A DNA stretch of 64,000 bases from CAVSIP01 sp963728075 (GCA_963728075.1 CAVSIP010000007.1:496001-560000); one strand, 5' to 3'. Positions 49,966 through 58,251 are shown, counted from the stretch's first letter. Notes: generated by a model not told the origin, from the letters alone. Translations and numbers: made by a program.

Positions 49966-50910
49966 CTACGTGGACCGCCGGCGCGGCGCCACCACGGCGT
50001 CGAGCGCGGCACGGTCCTCGTCAGGAGGAACCCACTCGCCCGCGAGAACGTTCCCGCGTACCTGCTCCGGCGTCGTGGCGCCCGCGATGACGCTGGCCAC
50101 CGCGGGCTGCGCGGCGAGCCCGCCGACCGCGACGTCGAGCAGCGTGCGGCCGCGCTCCTCGGCGTACGCGGTGAGCTTCTCCACCGCCTCGAACGCCCGG
50201 TCGGTCAGCGCCTCCGGCCGGTCGGCCAGCCGGGTGCCCGCGGGCGCCTGCTCACCGCGGCGGTACTTGCCGGTCAGCAGCCCGTTCGCCAGCGGCGAGT
50301 ACGGCAGGATGCCGATCCCGTACTCCACGCACGCCGGCACCAGCTCCCGCTCGGCGAGCCGGTCGAGCAGGCTGTAGCGGTTCTGCGCGGAGACGAACCG
50401 GGCGGTGCCCCGCGTGCGCGCCAGCCACTCGGCCTCGGTGACCCGCCAGGCGTCGAGGTTCGACGACCCGACGTAGCGGACCTTGCCCTCCTGCACCAGC
50501 TCGTCGAGCGCGTCGAGGGTCTCCTCCATCGGGGTGACCCCGTCCGGGAAGTGCAGCTGGTACAGGTCGATCCAGTCCGTCCGCAGCCGCTGCAGCGACG
50601 CCTCCACGGCCTTGCGGATGTAGCGGCGGGAGTTGCGCGAGCCGTGGTCGTCGCCGAGCCGCCCGCCGAGCGGCGAGCCGAACTTCGTCGCGAGCACGAC
50701 GTCGTCGCGCCGCCCCTCGAGCACCTCGCCGAGCAGCAGCTCGGAGTCGCCGTACACGTCCGCGGTGTCGAACAGCGTCACGCCCTCGTCCAGCGCGGTG
50801 TCGACGACCGCGCGGGTCGCCTCCAAGCCGATCCGCCGACCGAAGTTGTTGCAGCCGAGGCCGACGACGGACACGGTCAGGCCGGAGCGGCCGAGCTGGC
50901 GATAGCGCAT
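49966..50910 (-). CDS. Aldo/keto reductase
   Basis: The 314-residue NADPH-dependent reductase has a TIM-barrel AKR sequence. The catalytic tetrad is visible: Asp and Tyr in LFDTADVYGDSE, Lys in VLATKFGSP, and His in LYQLHFPDG. The cofactor-binding end is GATTPEQVRGNV. Substrates are probably aldehydes or ketones, unspecified. A TAGGTT box lies 6 nt before the ATG, so the transcript is probably leaderless. Upstream is the second copy of the palindromic element. Downstream it runs into DUF2516. Confidence 0.92.
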   Translation of the reverse strand: MRYRQLGRSGLTVSVVGLGCNNFGRRIGLEATRAVVDTALDEGVTLFDTADVYGDSELLLGEVLEGRRDDVVLATKFGSPLGGRLGDDHGSRNSRRYIRKAVEASLQRLRTDWIDLYQLHFPDGVTPMEETLDALDELVQEGKVRYVGSSNLDAWRVTEAEWLARTRGTARFVSAQNRYSLLDRLAERELVPACVEYGIGILPYSPLANGLLTGKYRRGEQAPAGTRLADRPEALTDRAFEAVEKLTAYAEERGRTLLDVAVGGLAAQPAVASVIAGATTPEQVRGNVLAGEWVPPDEDRAALDAVVAPRRRST

Positions 50911-50922
50911 GGCCCGAACCTA
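50911..50922 (-). promoter_or_regulatory. Leaderless -10 box (TAGGTT) of the aldo/keto reductase gene
   Basis: On the minus strand TAGGTT (50922-50917) is followed by 6 nt and the ATG at 50910. Confidence 0.55.
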
Positions 50923-50931
50923 GCGAAGCCA

Positions 50932-50975
50932 GTCGTGAGCCAAAACGCACCTGAGCGTGCCGTTTCGCTTCACGA
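50932..50975. repeat. Palindromic element, copy 2
   Basis: GTCGTGAG (50932-50939) pairs with the CTTCACGAC end (50969-50975 region), and inner arms AAACGCAC and GTGCCGTTT pair around CTGAGC. Read on the minus strand, it aligns to the element at 38141-38187 without gaps over 45 nt, with paired substitutions. It lies after the kinase gene's 3' end and before the reductase promoter. Confidence 0.7.
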
Positions 50976-50990
50976 CCGCGGGGTGGCGGG

Positions 50991-52433
50991 TCAGAAGTCG
51001 AGGGCGGACAGGTCGGAGATCCAGCCGGCGGCGCGGCGTACGGCCTCCGCCCACTGGGCCCGGTCACTCGCCGCGCCCGGCTCGACCACGGCGCGCGGTG
51101 ACCAGGCGGCGGCCACCTCGTCCTCGCTCGCCCAGGTCCCGATCGCCAGGCCGGCGAGGAACGCCGCGCCGAGCGTCGTGGCGTCGCGTACGGGGGAGAG
51201 CTCGACCGGCTTCTGCGCCGCGTCCGCCAGGGCCTGCACGAACGTCGGGTTCAGCGACATCCCGCCGTCGACCCGCAGGGACGGGATCTGTACGGAGCCG
51301 TCGGCCTCGGCCGCCTCGACCAGGTCGGCACCGCGCTGCGCCACCCCTTCGAGCACCGCCCGGACGATCTGCCCCCGGCCGGAGCCGCGGGTCACCCCGA
51401 GCAGGGTGCCGCGGGCGCCGTAGTCCCACGTCGGGCTGCCGAGCCCGAGCAGCGCCGGTACGAACATCACCCCGCCGCTGTCCGGTACGGACGCCGCCAC
51501 CTCGTGCGACTGCTCGGCCGAGCCGATGATCCCGAGGTCGTCACGCAGCCACTCCACCGCCGTGCCGGCCGAGAGCATCACCGCCTCCACGCCCCAGGTC
51601 AGCCGCCCGTCCCGCGACCAGGCGACGATCGGGAACGCCCCGTGCGAGCCCCGGCGGGGGAACTGCGGACGCTCGGCGCCGACGCAGACGTCGAGCATCC
51701 CGCCGGTCCCGAACGTCACCTTCGCCAGGCCGGGGTGCAGGCAGCCCTGCCCGACCAGCGAGCCCTGCTGGTCGCCGACCAGGCCGGCGATCGGCGGGGC
51801 GCTGTCCAGCGCGGAGGCCGCGCCGAGGACCGCGGAGGAGTCGTGCACCTGCGGCAGGCAGGCCCGCGGGATCCGCAGCGCGTCGAGCACCGCGTCGTTC
51901 CACCCGCTGCCGTCCGCGGTACGCATCCCCGTGATGCCGGCGTTCGTGTGGTCGGTGACGTGCAGCTCGCCGTTGGACAGCACCCAGGCGATCCACGTGT
52001 CGACGGTGCCGAACAGCAGGTTGCGGCTGCGGTCGGGGTCGGCCGCGTCGAGCAGCGCCGCCAGCTTGGTCGCCGACTCGTTCGGGGCGAGCACGACGTC
52101 CTGCGCCCGCAGCTCCAGGCAGGTGCCGACCGTACGCAGGTCCTGCCAGCCGATGCCCGGCCCGACCGGCTGCCCGGTCGTCGGGTCCCACACGACCGTG
52201 GACGCCCGCTGGTTGGTGATGCCGACCGCCTCGACCGGGCCGGCGTCCGCGAGCGCCCGTCGGGCGAGCTCGAGCGCCGCGTCGGCCATCGCCCGGGCGT
52301 CGAACTCGACCAGCCCCGGTACGGGGGAGGACGGCAGCAGCTCGCGGTAGTGCTCGACGGCGAGGGTGGCGTCCGGGCGGACGACCGCGGCACGCAGCCC
52401 GCTCGTCCCGACGTCGATGACGAGGATGCTCAC
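50991..52433 (-). CDS. FGGY carbohydrate kinase, glycerol-kinase-like
   Basis: This 480-residue kinase has the FGGY fold: VIDVGTSGLRAAVV (ATP loop), VGITNQRASTVVWDPTTGQP, GTVDTWIAWVLSNG, VGDQQGSLVGQG and VTFGTGGMLDV. The strongest resemblance is to glycerol kinase, and its two coupled upstream genes act on glycerol 3-phosphate or a related compound. The start GTG at 52433 overlaps the stop of the flavoprotein gene (GTGA), so it is the last gene of a three-gene coupled operon. It differs from textbook glycerol kinases at the N-terminus (DVGTSG instead of DQGTTS), so the polyol substrate is not certain. Confidence 0.88.
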   Translation of the reverse strand: MSILVIDVGTSGLRAAVVRPDATLAVEHYRELLPSSPVPGLVEFDARAMADAALELARRALADAGPVEAVGITNQRASTVVWDPTTGQPVGPGIGWQDLRTVGTCLELRAQDVVLAPNESATKLAALLDAADPDRSRNLLFGTVDTWIAWVLSNGELHVTDHTNAGITGMRTADGSGWNDAVLDALRIPRACLPQVHDSSAVLGAASALDSAPPIAGLVGDQQGSLVGQGCLHPGLAKVTFGTGGMLDVCVGAERPQFPRRGSHGAFPIVAWSRDGRLTWGVEAVMLSAGTAVEWLRDDLGIIGSAEQSHEVAASVPDSGGVMFVPALLGLGSPTWDYGARGTLLGVTRGSGRGQIVRAVLEGVAQRGADLVEAAEADGSVQIPSLRVDGGMSLNPTFVQALADAAQKPVELSPVRDATTLGAAFLAGLAIGTWASEDEVAAAWSPRAVVEPGAASDRAQWAEAVRRAAGWISDLSALDF

Positions 52434-53908
52434 GGCCAGGGGACCTCTCCGAACGGGGACGGCAGTCCGAGCTTGCCGGGGTTGAGGACGCCGTGCGGGT
52501 CCAGCGCCCGCTTGACGGCGGCCAGCGTGCCGAACGCGGGCCCGAGCGCCTCGGCCATGAACCGGGCGCGGTTCAGCCCCACCCCGTGGTGGTGCGACAG
52601 CGACCCGCCGCGGCGCAGCACGGCCCGGGTGCCGGCGTCCCACACCGCGCGGTAGTACTCCTCACGCCGGTCGGGCTCGACCACCCCGCCGACGCTGAAG
52701 TACAGGCAGCCGCCGTCGGCGTAGGAGTGCGACTGGTGCGCGGACGCCGCGGCGGTGCCCTCGACGGCCAGCATCGCCGCGACCGCCTCGGCGTAGATGG
52801 CCGGCAGCGCCGACCAGGAGCCGGTCACCTCCATCGTGTCCACGACGTAGCCGCGGCCGACGAGCGCCTCGAGCGCGGACACGTCGTTGCGGTGGCCCAG
52901 CCAGCGCTCGACCAGCGCCACGTCGAGCGGCTCGGCCTGCCCGCACTCCTCGCCGACGACGTGCAGCACCGCGTCGACGAGCCGCGGGTCGCCCTCGTCG
53001 AGCACGAGCAGCACGTTGGTCTCCAGGTCGTAGCTGCGCTTGGACTCGGTCTCGTCGTACAGCCGCAGCACCGCCGGTGTGGCCCCGCGCCGCAGGATCC
53101 GCCGCATGGCGTCCAGCCCCGCGGTGAACGACGGGAACCCGTACGCGGCGCGCCGCTCGGCGGGCGGGACCGGGTGCGCCTTCAGCCGCGCGCCGACGAT
53201 CACGCCGAGCGTGCCCTCGGACCCGACGAACAGCTGGGTGAGGTCCGGCCCGGTCGCCTGCCGCGGCTGGTCCCCGGTACGCAGCAGCGTGCCGTCGGCG
53301 AGTGCCACGTCCAGCCCGGTGACGATGTCCTCGATCTTGCCGTAGCGGGTGGAGTACTGCCCCGCCCCGCGGCACGCGAGCCAGCCGCCGACCGTCGAGA
53401 TCGTCACCGACTGCGGCCAGTGCCCGACGGTCAGCCCGTGCGTCCCGCGCAGCTCGTCCTCGAGCGCGTCGCCGTACGTCCCGGGCAGCACGTCGACGAG
53501 CAGCGAGGCGTCGTCGACCCCGCGGACGCCGGCCAGGTCGCGCAGGTCGAGCAGGACGCCGCCGTGCACGGGCACGGTCCCGCCGCACACGCCGCTGCGC
53601 CCGGCCGCCGGCGTGACCGGCACCTGTGCCTCGTGGCACACCTGCAGCACCGCCGCGACCTGTTCCGGCGTCGTCGGCCGTGCCACGGCACCCGGCCGGG
53701 CGGGCAGCACCCCCTGCGTCGCCCACACCAGTGACAGCGGCCACCAGTCCCGGCCGGCCTCGTCGATGTCGTCGGTGACCACCCGCTCGCACACGTCACG
53801 CAGCCGTCGCAGCGCCGGGTCGCCGAGCGGTGCGGCGGCGGGGATCCGGCTGGTCGCGGCCGCCGCGTCGTCGATCGGCAGCGGGACGCCCGGTGTCAGC
53901 CCGCTCAC
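52430..53908 (-). CDS. FAD-linked oxidase, alkylglycerone-phosphate-synthase-like
   Basis: The 492-residue protein has a PCMH-type FAD-binding domain ('ARPTTPEQVAAVLQVCHEAQ', then PVTPAAGRSGVCGG and TVGGWLACRGAGQYSTRYGK) and a C-terminal FAD oxidase domain. Near the end it carries SLSHHHGVGLNRARFM. The HHHGVG motif is a hallmark of alkyldihydroxyacetone-phosphate synthase (AGPS), which makes ether lipids, and of related flavoproteins near glpD in mycobacteria. It overlaps both neighbours by 4 bp (GlpD upstream, kinase downstream). It may work on a glycerol-phosphate product; whether it makes ether lipid is not shown. Confidence 0.87.
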   Translation of the reverse strand: MSGLTPGVPLPIDDAAAATSRIPAAAPLGDPALRRLRDVCERVVTDDIDEAGRDWWPLSLVWATQGVLPARPGAVARPTTPEQVAAVLQVCHEAQVPVTPAAGRSGVCGGTVPVHGGVLLDLRDLAGVRGVDDASLLVDVLPGTYGDALEDELRGTHGLTVGHWPQSVTISTVGGWLACRGAGQYSTRYGKIEDIVTGLDVALADGTLLRTGDQPRQATGPDLTQLFVGSEGTLGVIVGARLKAHPVPPAERRAAYGFPSFTAGLDAMRRILRRGATPAVLRLYDETESKRSYDLETNVLLVLDEGDPRLVDAVLHVVGEECGQAEPLDVALVERWLGHRNDVSALEALVGRGYVVDTMEVTGSWSALPAIYAEAVAAMLAVEGTAAASAHQSHSYADGGCLYFSVGGVVEPDRREEYYRAVWDAGTRAVLRRGGSLSHHHGVGLNRARFMAEALGPAFGTLAAVKRALDPHGVLNPGKLGLPSPFGEVPWP

Positions 53909-55521
53909 GTGCCCACCGTCGCCGTCTCGCGCTCCGCCGCCACCGACGCGCGGAACGCCTCCACCTGTGCGGTCATCGTCTCCCCGTCCGCTCCGAGCAG
54001 CGGCCCGATCAGCGCCGCCACCGACTCCGCCGCGTCGGCCGCCGCGTCGCGGGCGAGCAGCCGCGCCCGTGTCCGCCGCGACAGCACGTCGTCGACGCTG
54101 CGCGCCATCTCCGCGCGCACCGCGTACACCGCCTCCGCCTTGAGGTACGGCAGGCCCGGGACGAGCGGCTCGGCGAGCACCGGGTCCTCGTACGTCAGCC
54201 CGAGCACGGCCGCCGCCTCCCCGCCGTACCGGTGGGCCAGGTGCACGCGTACGACGTCACCCGAGCCGGCGAAGTCGCGGTAGCCGCCGGACCCGTGCAG
54301 CCGCAGCCGGCCCGTGGGGCAGCGACGCCGCCCCGCTCCCAGCACCTGCACCACCGCGTCCACCGTGTCCGCGGCCATCTGCCGGTACGTCGTCAGCTTG
54401 CCGCCGATGATCGTGACCATTCCGGACGGCGCCGCGTCCACCCGGTGCCGGCGGGACAGGTCCGCGGTGCGCGCGCTGCTCGCCGTGCGCACCAGCGGCC
54501 GCAGGCCGGCCCACGTGCCGACTACCTCGTCCGGGGTGATCGGGTCGACCAGCGACGCGTTGACCGCGCCGAGCAGGTACGCGACCTCCTCCGCGGTCGT
54601 GCGCGGGCTGTCCGGCGGGCCCTCGTCGTCGGTGTCCGTCGTGCCGATGTACGCCTGCTGGCCCCACGGGACGATGAACACCGACCGGCGGTCCTGCGGC
54701 ACGGGCAGCACGACGGCGACGTCGTTGCGCACCCGGTGCCACGGGACGACGACGTGCACTCCCTTGGCCTGGCGGATCAGGTGCGGGTCGCCGCCCTCGA
54801 CCGCGGCGGTGACCTGGTCGGCCCACACGCCGGCGGCGTTGACGATCGCACGGCAGGCGACCTCGACGACCGCGCCGTCGGCCTCGACGCGCGCGGCACG
54901 GACCCGCCCGTCCGGCCCCTTGTCGACGCCGACCAGCCGGGCGCCGTTCGCCACGGCCGCGCCGTAGCGCTCGGCGGCGGTGCGCAGCACCGCCAGCGTC
55001 AGCCGCGCGTCGTCGGCCTGCGCGTCGTAGTACAGGTACGACGCGGCCACGTTGTCCGGGCGCAGCGTCGGCATGTGCGCGAGCGTCTCGGCGGTGTCCA
55101 GCCGCTTGTGCAGCTTGCCGATCCGGGCGCCGCCGGTGAGGTCGTACATCCACATCGACGTGCCGAGGGCGCGGGCCAGCTTGGGGTTGACCACCCCGCC
55201 CTTGCCGAGGATCGGGATGACGAACGGCATGACCTCGACGAGGTGCGGCGCGTTGCGCATGAGCCGCCGCCGCTCCCGCAGCGCCTCGTACACCAGCCGG
55301 ACGTCGCCGTGCTGCAGGTAGCGCAGCCCGCCGTGGACGAGCTTCGATGAGCGCGACGACGTGCCGGACGCGAAGTCGTCCTTCTCGACGAGCGCGGTAC
55401 GCAGCCCGCGGGCGGCCGCGTCGAGCGCGCAGCCCGCACCGGTGATCCCACCGCCGACGACGAGGACGTCGAACTGCTCGTCCGCCAGCCGGCGCAGCGA
55501 CTCTGCCCGGGTGAACGACAC
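53905..55521 (-). CDS. glpD: Aerobic glycerol-3-phosphate dehydrogenase
   Basis: This 538-residue FAD enzyme oxidises glycerol 3-phosphate to dihydroxyacetone phosphate at the membrane. It has the dinucleotide-binding start DVLVVGGGITGAGCALDAAA, the signature SSRSSKLVHGGLRYLQHGDV, and YIGTTDTDDEGPP with GGKLTTYRQMA further on. The C-terminal GlpD-specific domain is present (about 400-520). The start is a GTG. It is first of a coupled operon with the AGPS-like flavoprotein and an FGGY kinase. The gene to its right is on the same strand, 22 nt away. Confidence 0.93.
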   Translation of the reverse strand: MSFTRAESLRRLADEQFDVLVVGGGITGAGCALDAAARGLRTALVEKDDFASGTSSRSSKLVHGGLRYLQHGDVRLVYEALRERRRLMRNAPHLVEVMPFVIPILGKGGVVNPKLARALGTSMWMYDLTGGARIGKLHKRLDTAETLAHMPTLRPDNVAASYLYYDAQADDARLTLAVLRTAAERYGAAVANGARLVGVDKGPDGRVRAARVEADGAVVEVACRAIVNAAGVWADQVTAAVEGGDPHLIRQAKGVHVVVPWHRVRNDVAVVLPVPQDRRSVFIVPWGQQAYIGTTDTDDEGPPDSPRTTAEEVAYLLGAVNASLVDPITPDEVVGTWAGLRPLVRTASSARTADLSRRHRVDAAPSGMVTIIGGKLTTYRQMAADTVDAVVQVLGAGRRRCPTGRLRLHGSGGYRDFAGSGDVVRVHLAHRYGGEAAAVLGLTYEDPVLAEPLVPGLPYLKAEAVYAVRAEMARSVDDVLSRRTRARLLARDAAADAAESVAALIGPLLGADGETMTAQVEAFRASVAAERETATVGT

Positions 55522-55543
55522 GCGGGCATCCTTCCGTACCGCC

Positions 55544-55807
55544 CTAGGCGAGCGGCTCCCCGCCCTCGGTGGCCGGCAGCCGCAGCACCTGGCCGTGCTC
55601 GTCGGTCATCGGCTCCTGGGACCGGAACTCGAAGACGACACCGGGCTGCTGGTTGCCGCGGACGTGCTCGGTGGCCCCGGTGCTCTCGTACACGTCGACC
55701 AGGCCCGGCGCCTCCGAGGCGACCCGCAGCCGCCGTACGTCGTCGGACACGATCGTCGTCTGCCCGTCGCGGGCGCCGCCGCGCAGCACGGCGATGGTGT
55801 CGGCCAT
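55544..55807 (-). CDS. Small conserved protein of unknown function
   Basis: The 87-residue product, starting at ATG 55807, reads ADTIAVLRGGARDGQTTIVS and DVRRLRVASEAPGLVDVYES, then VVFEFRSQEPMTDEHGQVLR. It is a small beta-rich acidic protein, not recognised. It lies 22 nt upstream of glpD on the same strand, so it could be first of that operon. An in-frame ATG at 55840 would extend into the divergent AlaX start, so I preferred 55807. Confidence 0.55.
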   Translation of the reverse strand: MADTIAVLRGGARDGQTTIVSDDVRRLRVASEAPGLVDVYESTGATEHVRGNQQPGVVFEFRSQEPMTDEHGQVLRLPATEGGEPLA

Positions 55808-55825
55808 GGCCTTGGAGGTACCCCA

Positions 55826-55838
55826 TAGCCTGCAAGGC
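55826..55838 (+). promoter_or_regulatory. Leaderless -10 box (TAGCCT) of the alaX gene
   Basis: TAGCCT (55826-55831) precedes the ATG at 55839 by 7 nt. No Shine-Dalgarno sequence is visible. Confidence 0.55.
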
Positions 55839-56552
55839 ATGCGGACCCATCGGCTGGAGCTCGACGACCAGACCCTGCGCGAGTGGGAGGCGACCGTTCT
55901 CGACGTGTCCGAGGACGGGATCGTGCTCGACCGGTCTGCCTTCTACCCGGGTGGCGGCGGGCAGCCGCCGGACCACGGGGTGCTGCTGTGGAGCGGGGTC
56001 GAGACCCGCATCGTCGGTGCGCGCAAGGGTGACGACCTCTACCTGGTGCCCGCCGAGGGTGACCCGCTGCCGCCGGCGGGCACGGCCGTCCGCGGCGCGC
56101 TCGACGACCCGCGGCGCAGCGCGCTGATGCGGACTCACTCCGGGCTGCACCTGCTCTCCGGCGTGGTGTTCCGCGACTTCAAGGCGCTGGTGACCGGCGG
56201 GAACATGGAGCCGCTCGAGGCCCGGATGGACTTCAACCTGCCCGAGGTCCCGCCCGGGTTCAAGGAGGCGGTGGAGGAGGCGTGCCACGCCGAGGTCGCC
56301 GCGGACCGGCGGATCGACGTGAAGGTGCTGCCGCGCGACGAGGCGTTCCGGATCCCCGACATCGTGCGCACGGCGACCAACCTGGTGCCGCCGGAGCTGC
56401 AGGAGGTGCGGATCGTCGACATCGTCGGCCTGGACACCCAGGCCGACGGCGGGACGCACGTCGCCTCCACGAAGCAGATCGGCCGGATCGAGGTCGTGAA
56501 GGTCGAGAGCAAGGGCCGCGGGTTCCGTCGGCTGCGCATCCGCCTGGACTGA
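55839..56552 (+). CDS. alaX: AlaX-type trans-editing alanyl-tRNA deacylase
   Basis: This 237-residue protein is a free-standing editing domain like that of alanyl-tRNA synthetase. It hydrolyses Ser or Gly misattached to tRNA-Ala. Visible features are SAFYPGGGGQPPDHG at about 35-49, the zinc motif HxxxH in MRTHSGLHLLSG, and DGGTHVASTKQIG near the C-terminus, where the usual CGGTH is DGGTH. The length fits AlaX-M. The change of Cys to Asp could alter metal binding or belong to a subclass. It is divergent from the small gene at 55544 and 18 nt upstream of the macrodomain gene. Confidence 0.88.
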   Translation: MRTHRLELDDQTLREWEATVLDVSEDGIVLDRSAFYPGGGGQPPDHGVLLWSGVETRIVGARKGDDLYLVPAEGDPLPPAGTAVRGALDDPRRSALMRTHSGLHLLSGVVFRDFKALVTGGNMEPLEARMDFNLPEVPPGFKEAVEEACHAEVAADRRIDVKVLPRDEAFRIPDIVRTATNLVPPELQEVRIVDIVGLDTQADGGTHVASTKQIGRIEVVKVESKGRGFRRLRIRLD

Positions 56553-56570
56553 CCGGGAAAGGCCTCGCGC

Positions 56571-57086
56571 GTGGAGCTGACGCTCGTACCCGGCAACCTC
56601 GTCGACCAGCAGGTCGACGCCGTCGTCAACGCCGCCAACGGCTCGCTGCTCGGCGGCGGAGGTGTCGACGGCGCGCTGCTCGCGGCCGGTGGTGACGTGC
56701 AGCTGAAGGGCCGGCGCCGGCTGCGCGAGACGGACTGGCCGGACGGCCTGCCGACCGGCCGCGCGGCCGCGTCCGAGGCCGGGGACCTGCCCGCCCGCTG
56801 GGTCATCCACGTCGTCGGCCCGGTGTTCAGCCGCAGCGAGGACCGGGCGCACCTGCTGGCGTCCTGCTACCGCGAGGCGCTCGCCGTCGCCGACGAGCTG
56901 GGCTGCCGGTCGGTGGCGTTCCCGGCGGTGTCGGCGGGCATCTACGGCTGGCCGCTCGACGACGCCGCGCACATCGCGCTGAGCACCGTGCTGGGCACCC
57001 CGACCGAGGTCACCGACTGCCGGTTCGTGCTGCTGGGCCGGGACGCCTACGACGTCTTCGAGCGCACCCTCGCCGCCCTGCGCTGA
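56571..57086 (+). CDS. Macrodomain protein (ADP-ribose binding/hydrolysing)
   Basis: The 171-residue product has a macrodomain: VPGNLVDQQVDAVVNAANGS, LLGGGGVDGALLAAGGDVQL and the ADP-ribose loop FPAVSAGIYGWP. Such proteins reverse ADP-ribosylation or act on O-acetyl-ADP-ribose. Compared with typical members (GVDGAIHRAAGP), the segment after GVDGALLAAGG is altered, which may affect activity. The GTG at 56571 has GGGAAAGG 10-15 nt upstream. It follows AlaX by 18 nt and is probably co-transcribed. The convergent gene starts 2 bp after its stop. Confidence 0.87.
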   Translation: MELTLVPGNLVDQQVDAVVNAANGSLLGGGGVDGALLAAGGDVQLKGRRRLRETDWPDGLPTGRAAASEAGDLPARWVIHVVGPVFSRSEDRAHLLASCYREALAVADELGCRSVAFPAVSAGIYGWPLDDAAHIALSTVLGTPTEVTDCRFVLLGRDAYDVFERTLAALR

Positions 57087-57088
57087 CG

Positions 57089-57817
57089 CTACGGGCGCAC
57101 CGACTCCCGCCAGCGGGTGACCAGGTCCGTATCGCCGGCGAGGTCCACCCGCTCCAGCGGCAGCCGCCCGTACAGCACGAGCAGCACGTCGGACGCGCGG
57201 CCGCTGACCGTCGCGTCCGGGTCGGCGGCCTCGTCCTGCACCGCCTTGTCCGCGCTGAGCCGGACCCGCCACCGTTCCCCGGTGTCGCTGCACTCCACCC
57301 CCAGGACCCCGGCCAGGTCCTCGGCGGGCTGCTCCGAGAGGACGTACGGCAGCATCGTGTCGAGCAGCTCGGCCACCCCGTCGGTCGCCAGCTCCGCCTC
57401 CACCCGCTGCTGGTAGCCGTGCGCGCGCTGGGCGTCCCACCGGTGCACGGCCGCCTCGTGGGCCATCCGCCGCGCCCAGAACTGCGCGACCTGCTCCTGG
57501 GTGGACCAGTTCCACACGGGGGTGTCGGCGGGCGTGGACGACAGCGCGTCGACGAGCTCCTCGAGCGCGTCCTCGCAGTACGCCACCGCGTCGGCGTCCG
57601 GCTCGGGCCGCGGCGGCAGCGGCGGCCGCTCGCTCACCCGGTCGGAGACGATGTTCGCCACGTTGTGGAACACCCGGCCGACGTGACGCAGCAGCCGGTC
57701 GACGTCCCACCCCGGGCAGCACTCGACCGGGTCCGACAGCCCGACCCGGCCGGCGGTGACGAGCGCGGTGCCCTCCTTGCGGACGGCCGCGACGAGCTCG
57801 GAGTACGCGAGGCTCAT
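57089..57817 (-). CDS. Maleylpyruvate isomerase family, mycothiol-dependent type
   Basis: This 242-residue protein has the DinB-like helical bundle used by mycothiol-dependent enzymes: VECCPGWDVDRLLRHVGRVF with the first metal His, and ARRMAHEAAVHRWDAQRAHG with the second and third, followed by a C-terminal SCP2-like strand region. Typical roles are mycothiol-dependent maleylpyruvate isomerisation or other thiol transfers. The start ATG at 57817 overlaps the stop of the upstream gene by 4 bp (ATGA). mshA, the first enzyme of mycothiol synthesis, lies 1.3 kb away on the other strand. Confidence 0.83.
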   Translation of the reverse strand: MSLAYSELVAAVRKEGTALVTAGRVGLSDPVECCPGWDVDRLLRHVGRVFHNVANIVSDRVSERPPLPPRPEPDADAVAYCEDALEELVDALSSTPADTPVWNWSTQEQVAQFWARRMAHEAAVHRWDAQRAHGYQQRVEAELATDGVAELLDTMLPYVLSEQPAEDLAGVLGVECSDTGERWRVRLSADKAVQDEAADPDATVSGRASDVLLVLYGRLPLERVDLAGDTDLVTRWRESVRP

Positions 57818-58251
57818 GAGATCCCTGCCGTGAGGTCGAGGTCGTTCGGCGGCTCCGGTGGGGTGACCCAGCGGATGAACGGTTTGCCGAACACGTCGTG
57901 GTAGTGGTTGGCCCGGTCGACCATGCGTTCGTACGCGGCCTCGAACGCCGTCGCGTCCTCGGCCTTGATGGCCGCGCGGACCGGCTCGCAGTCCTCGTCG
58001 ATGTACGCGGCCATCTCCGGGTCGTAGCGCGGCCGGCTGAACACGCAGGCGCGCAGCTGTTTGACGACCGACTTGTAGAAGTACGCCGCCAGCGGCCAGT
58101 TGCCCGCCCTGCCGGCGTGGTAGAGCCGGTGCACCCGTGGGCCGACCTCTGCCATCAGCCGGTCCATGCCGGGCTGGGACAGGGCCAGCTCGTCGATCGT
58201 GAGGTCGCGCTTGCCGTTGTTGACGACGTGCGTGTGGTCGGCCTCGGTCAT
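57814..58251 (-). CDS. Conserved helical protein of unknown function
   Basis: The 145-residue protein is not recognised by name, but homologous short actinobacterial proteins share a DLTIDELALSQPGMDRLM start, a central 'YHAGRAGNWPLAAYFYKSVV' helix and a C-terminal GKPFIRWVTPPEPPNDLDL. It is probably a four-helix bundle, and the His-rich segment NHYHDVFGKPF could bind metal. It is coupled to the maleylpyruvate-isomerase-like gene by an ATGA overlap. Nine nt separate it from the SDR gene upstream on the same strand, so the three genes probably form one operon. Confidence 0.72.
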   Translation of the reverse strand: MTEADHTHVVNNGKRDLTIDELALSQPGMDRLMAEVGPRVHRLYHAGRAGNWPLAAYFYKSVVKQLRACVFSRPRYDPEMAAYIDEDCEPVRAAIKAEDATAFEAAYERMVDRANHYHDVFGKPFIRWVTPPEPPNDLDLTAGIS

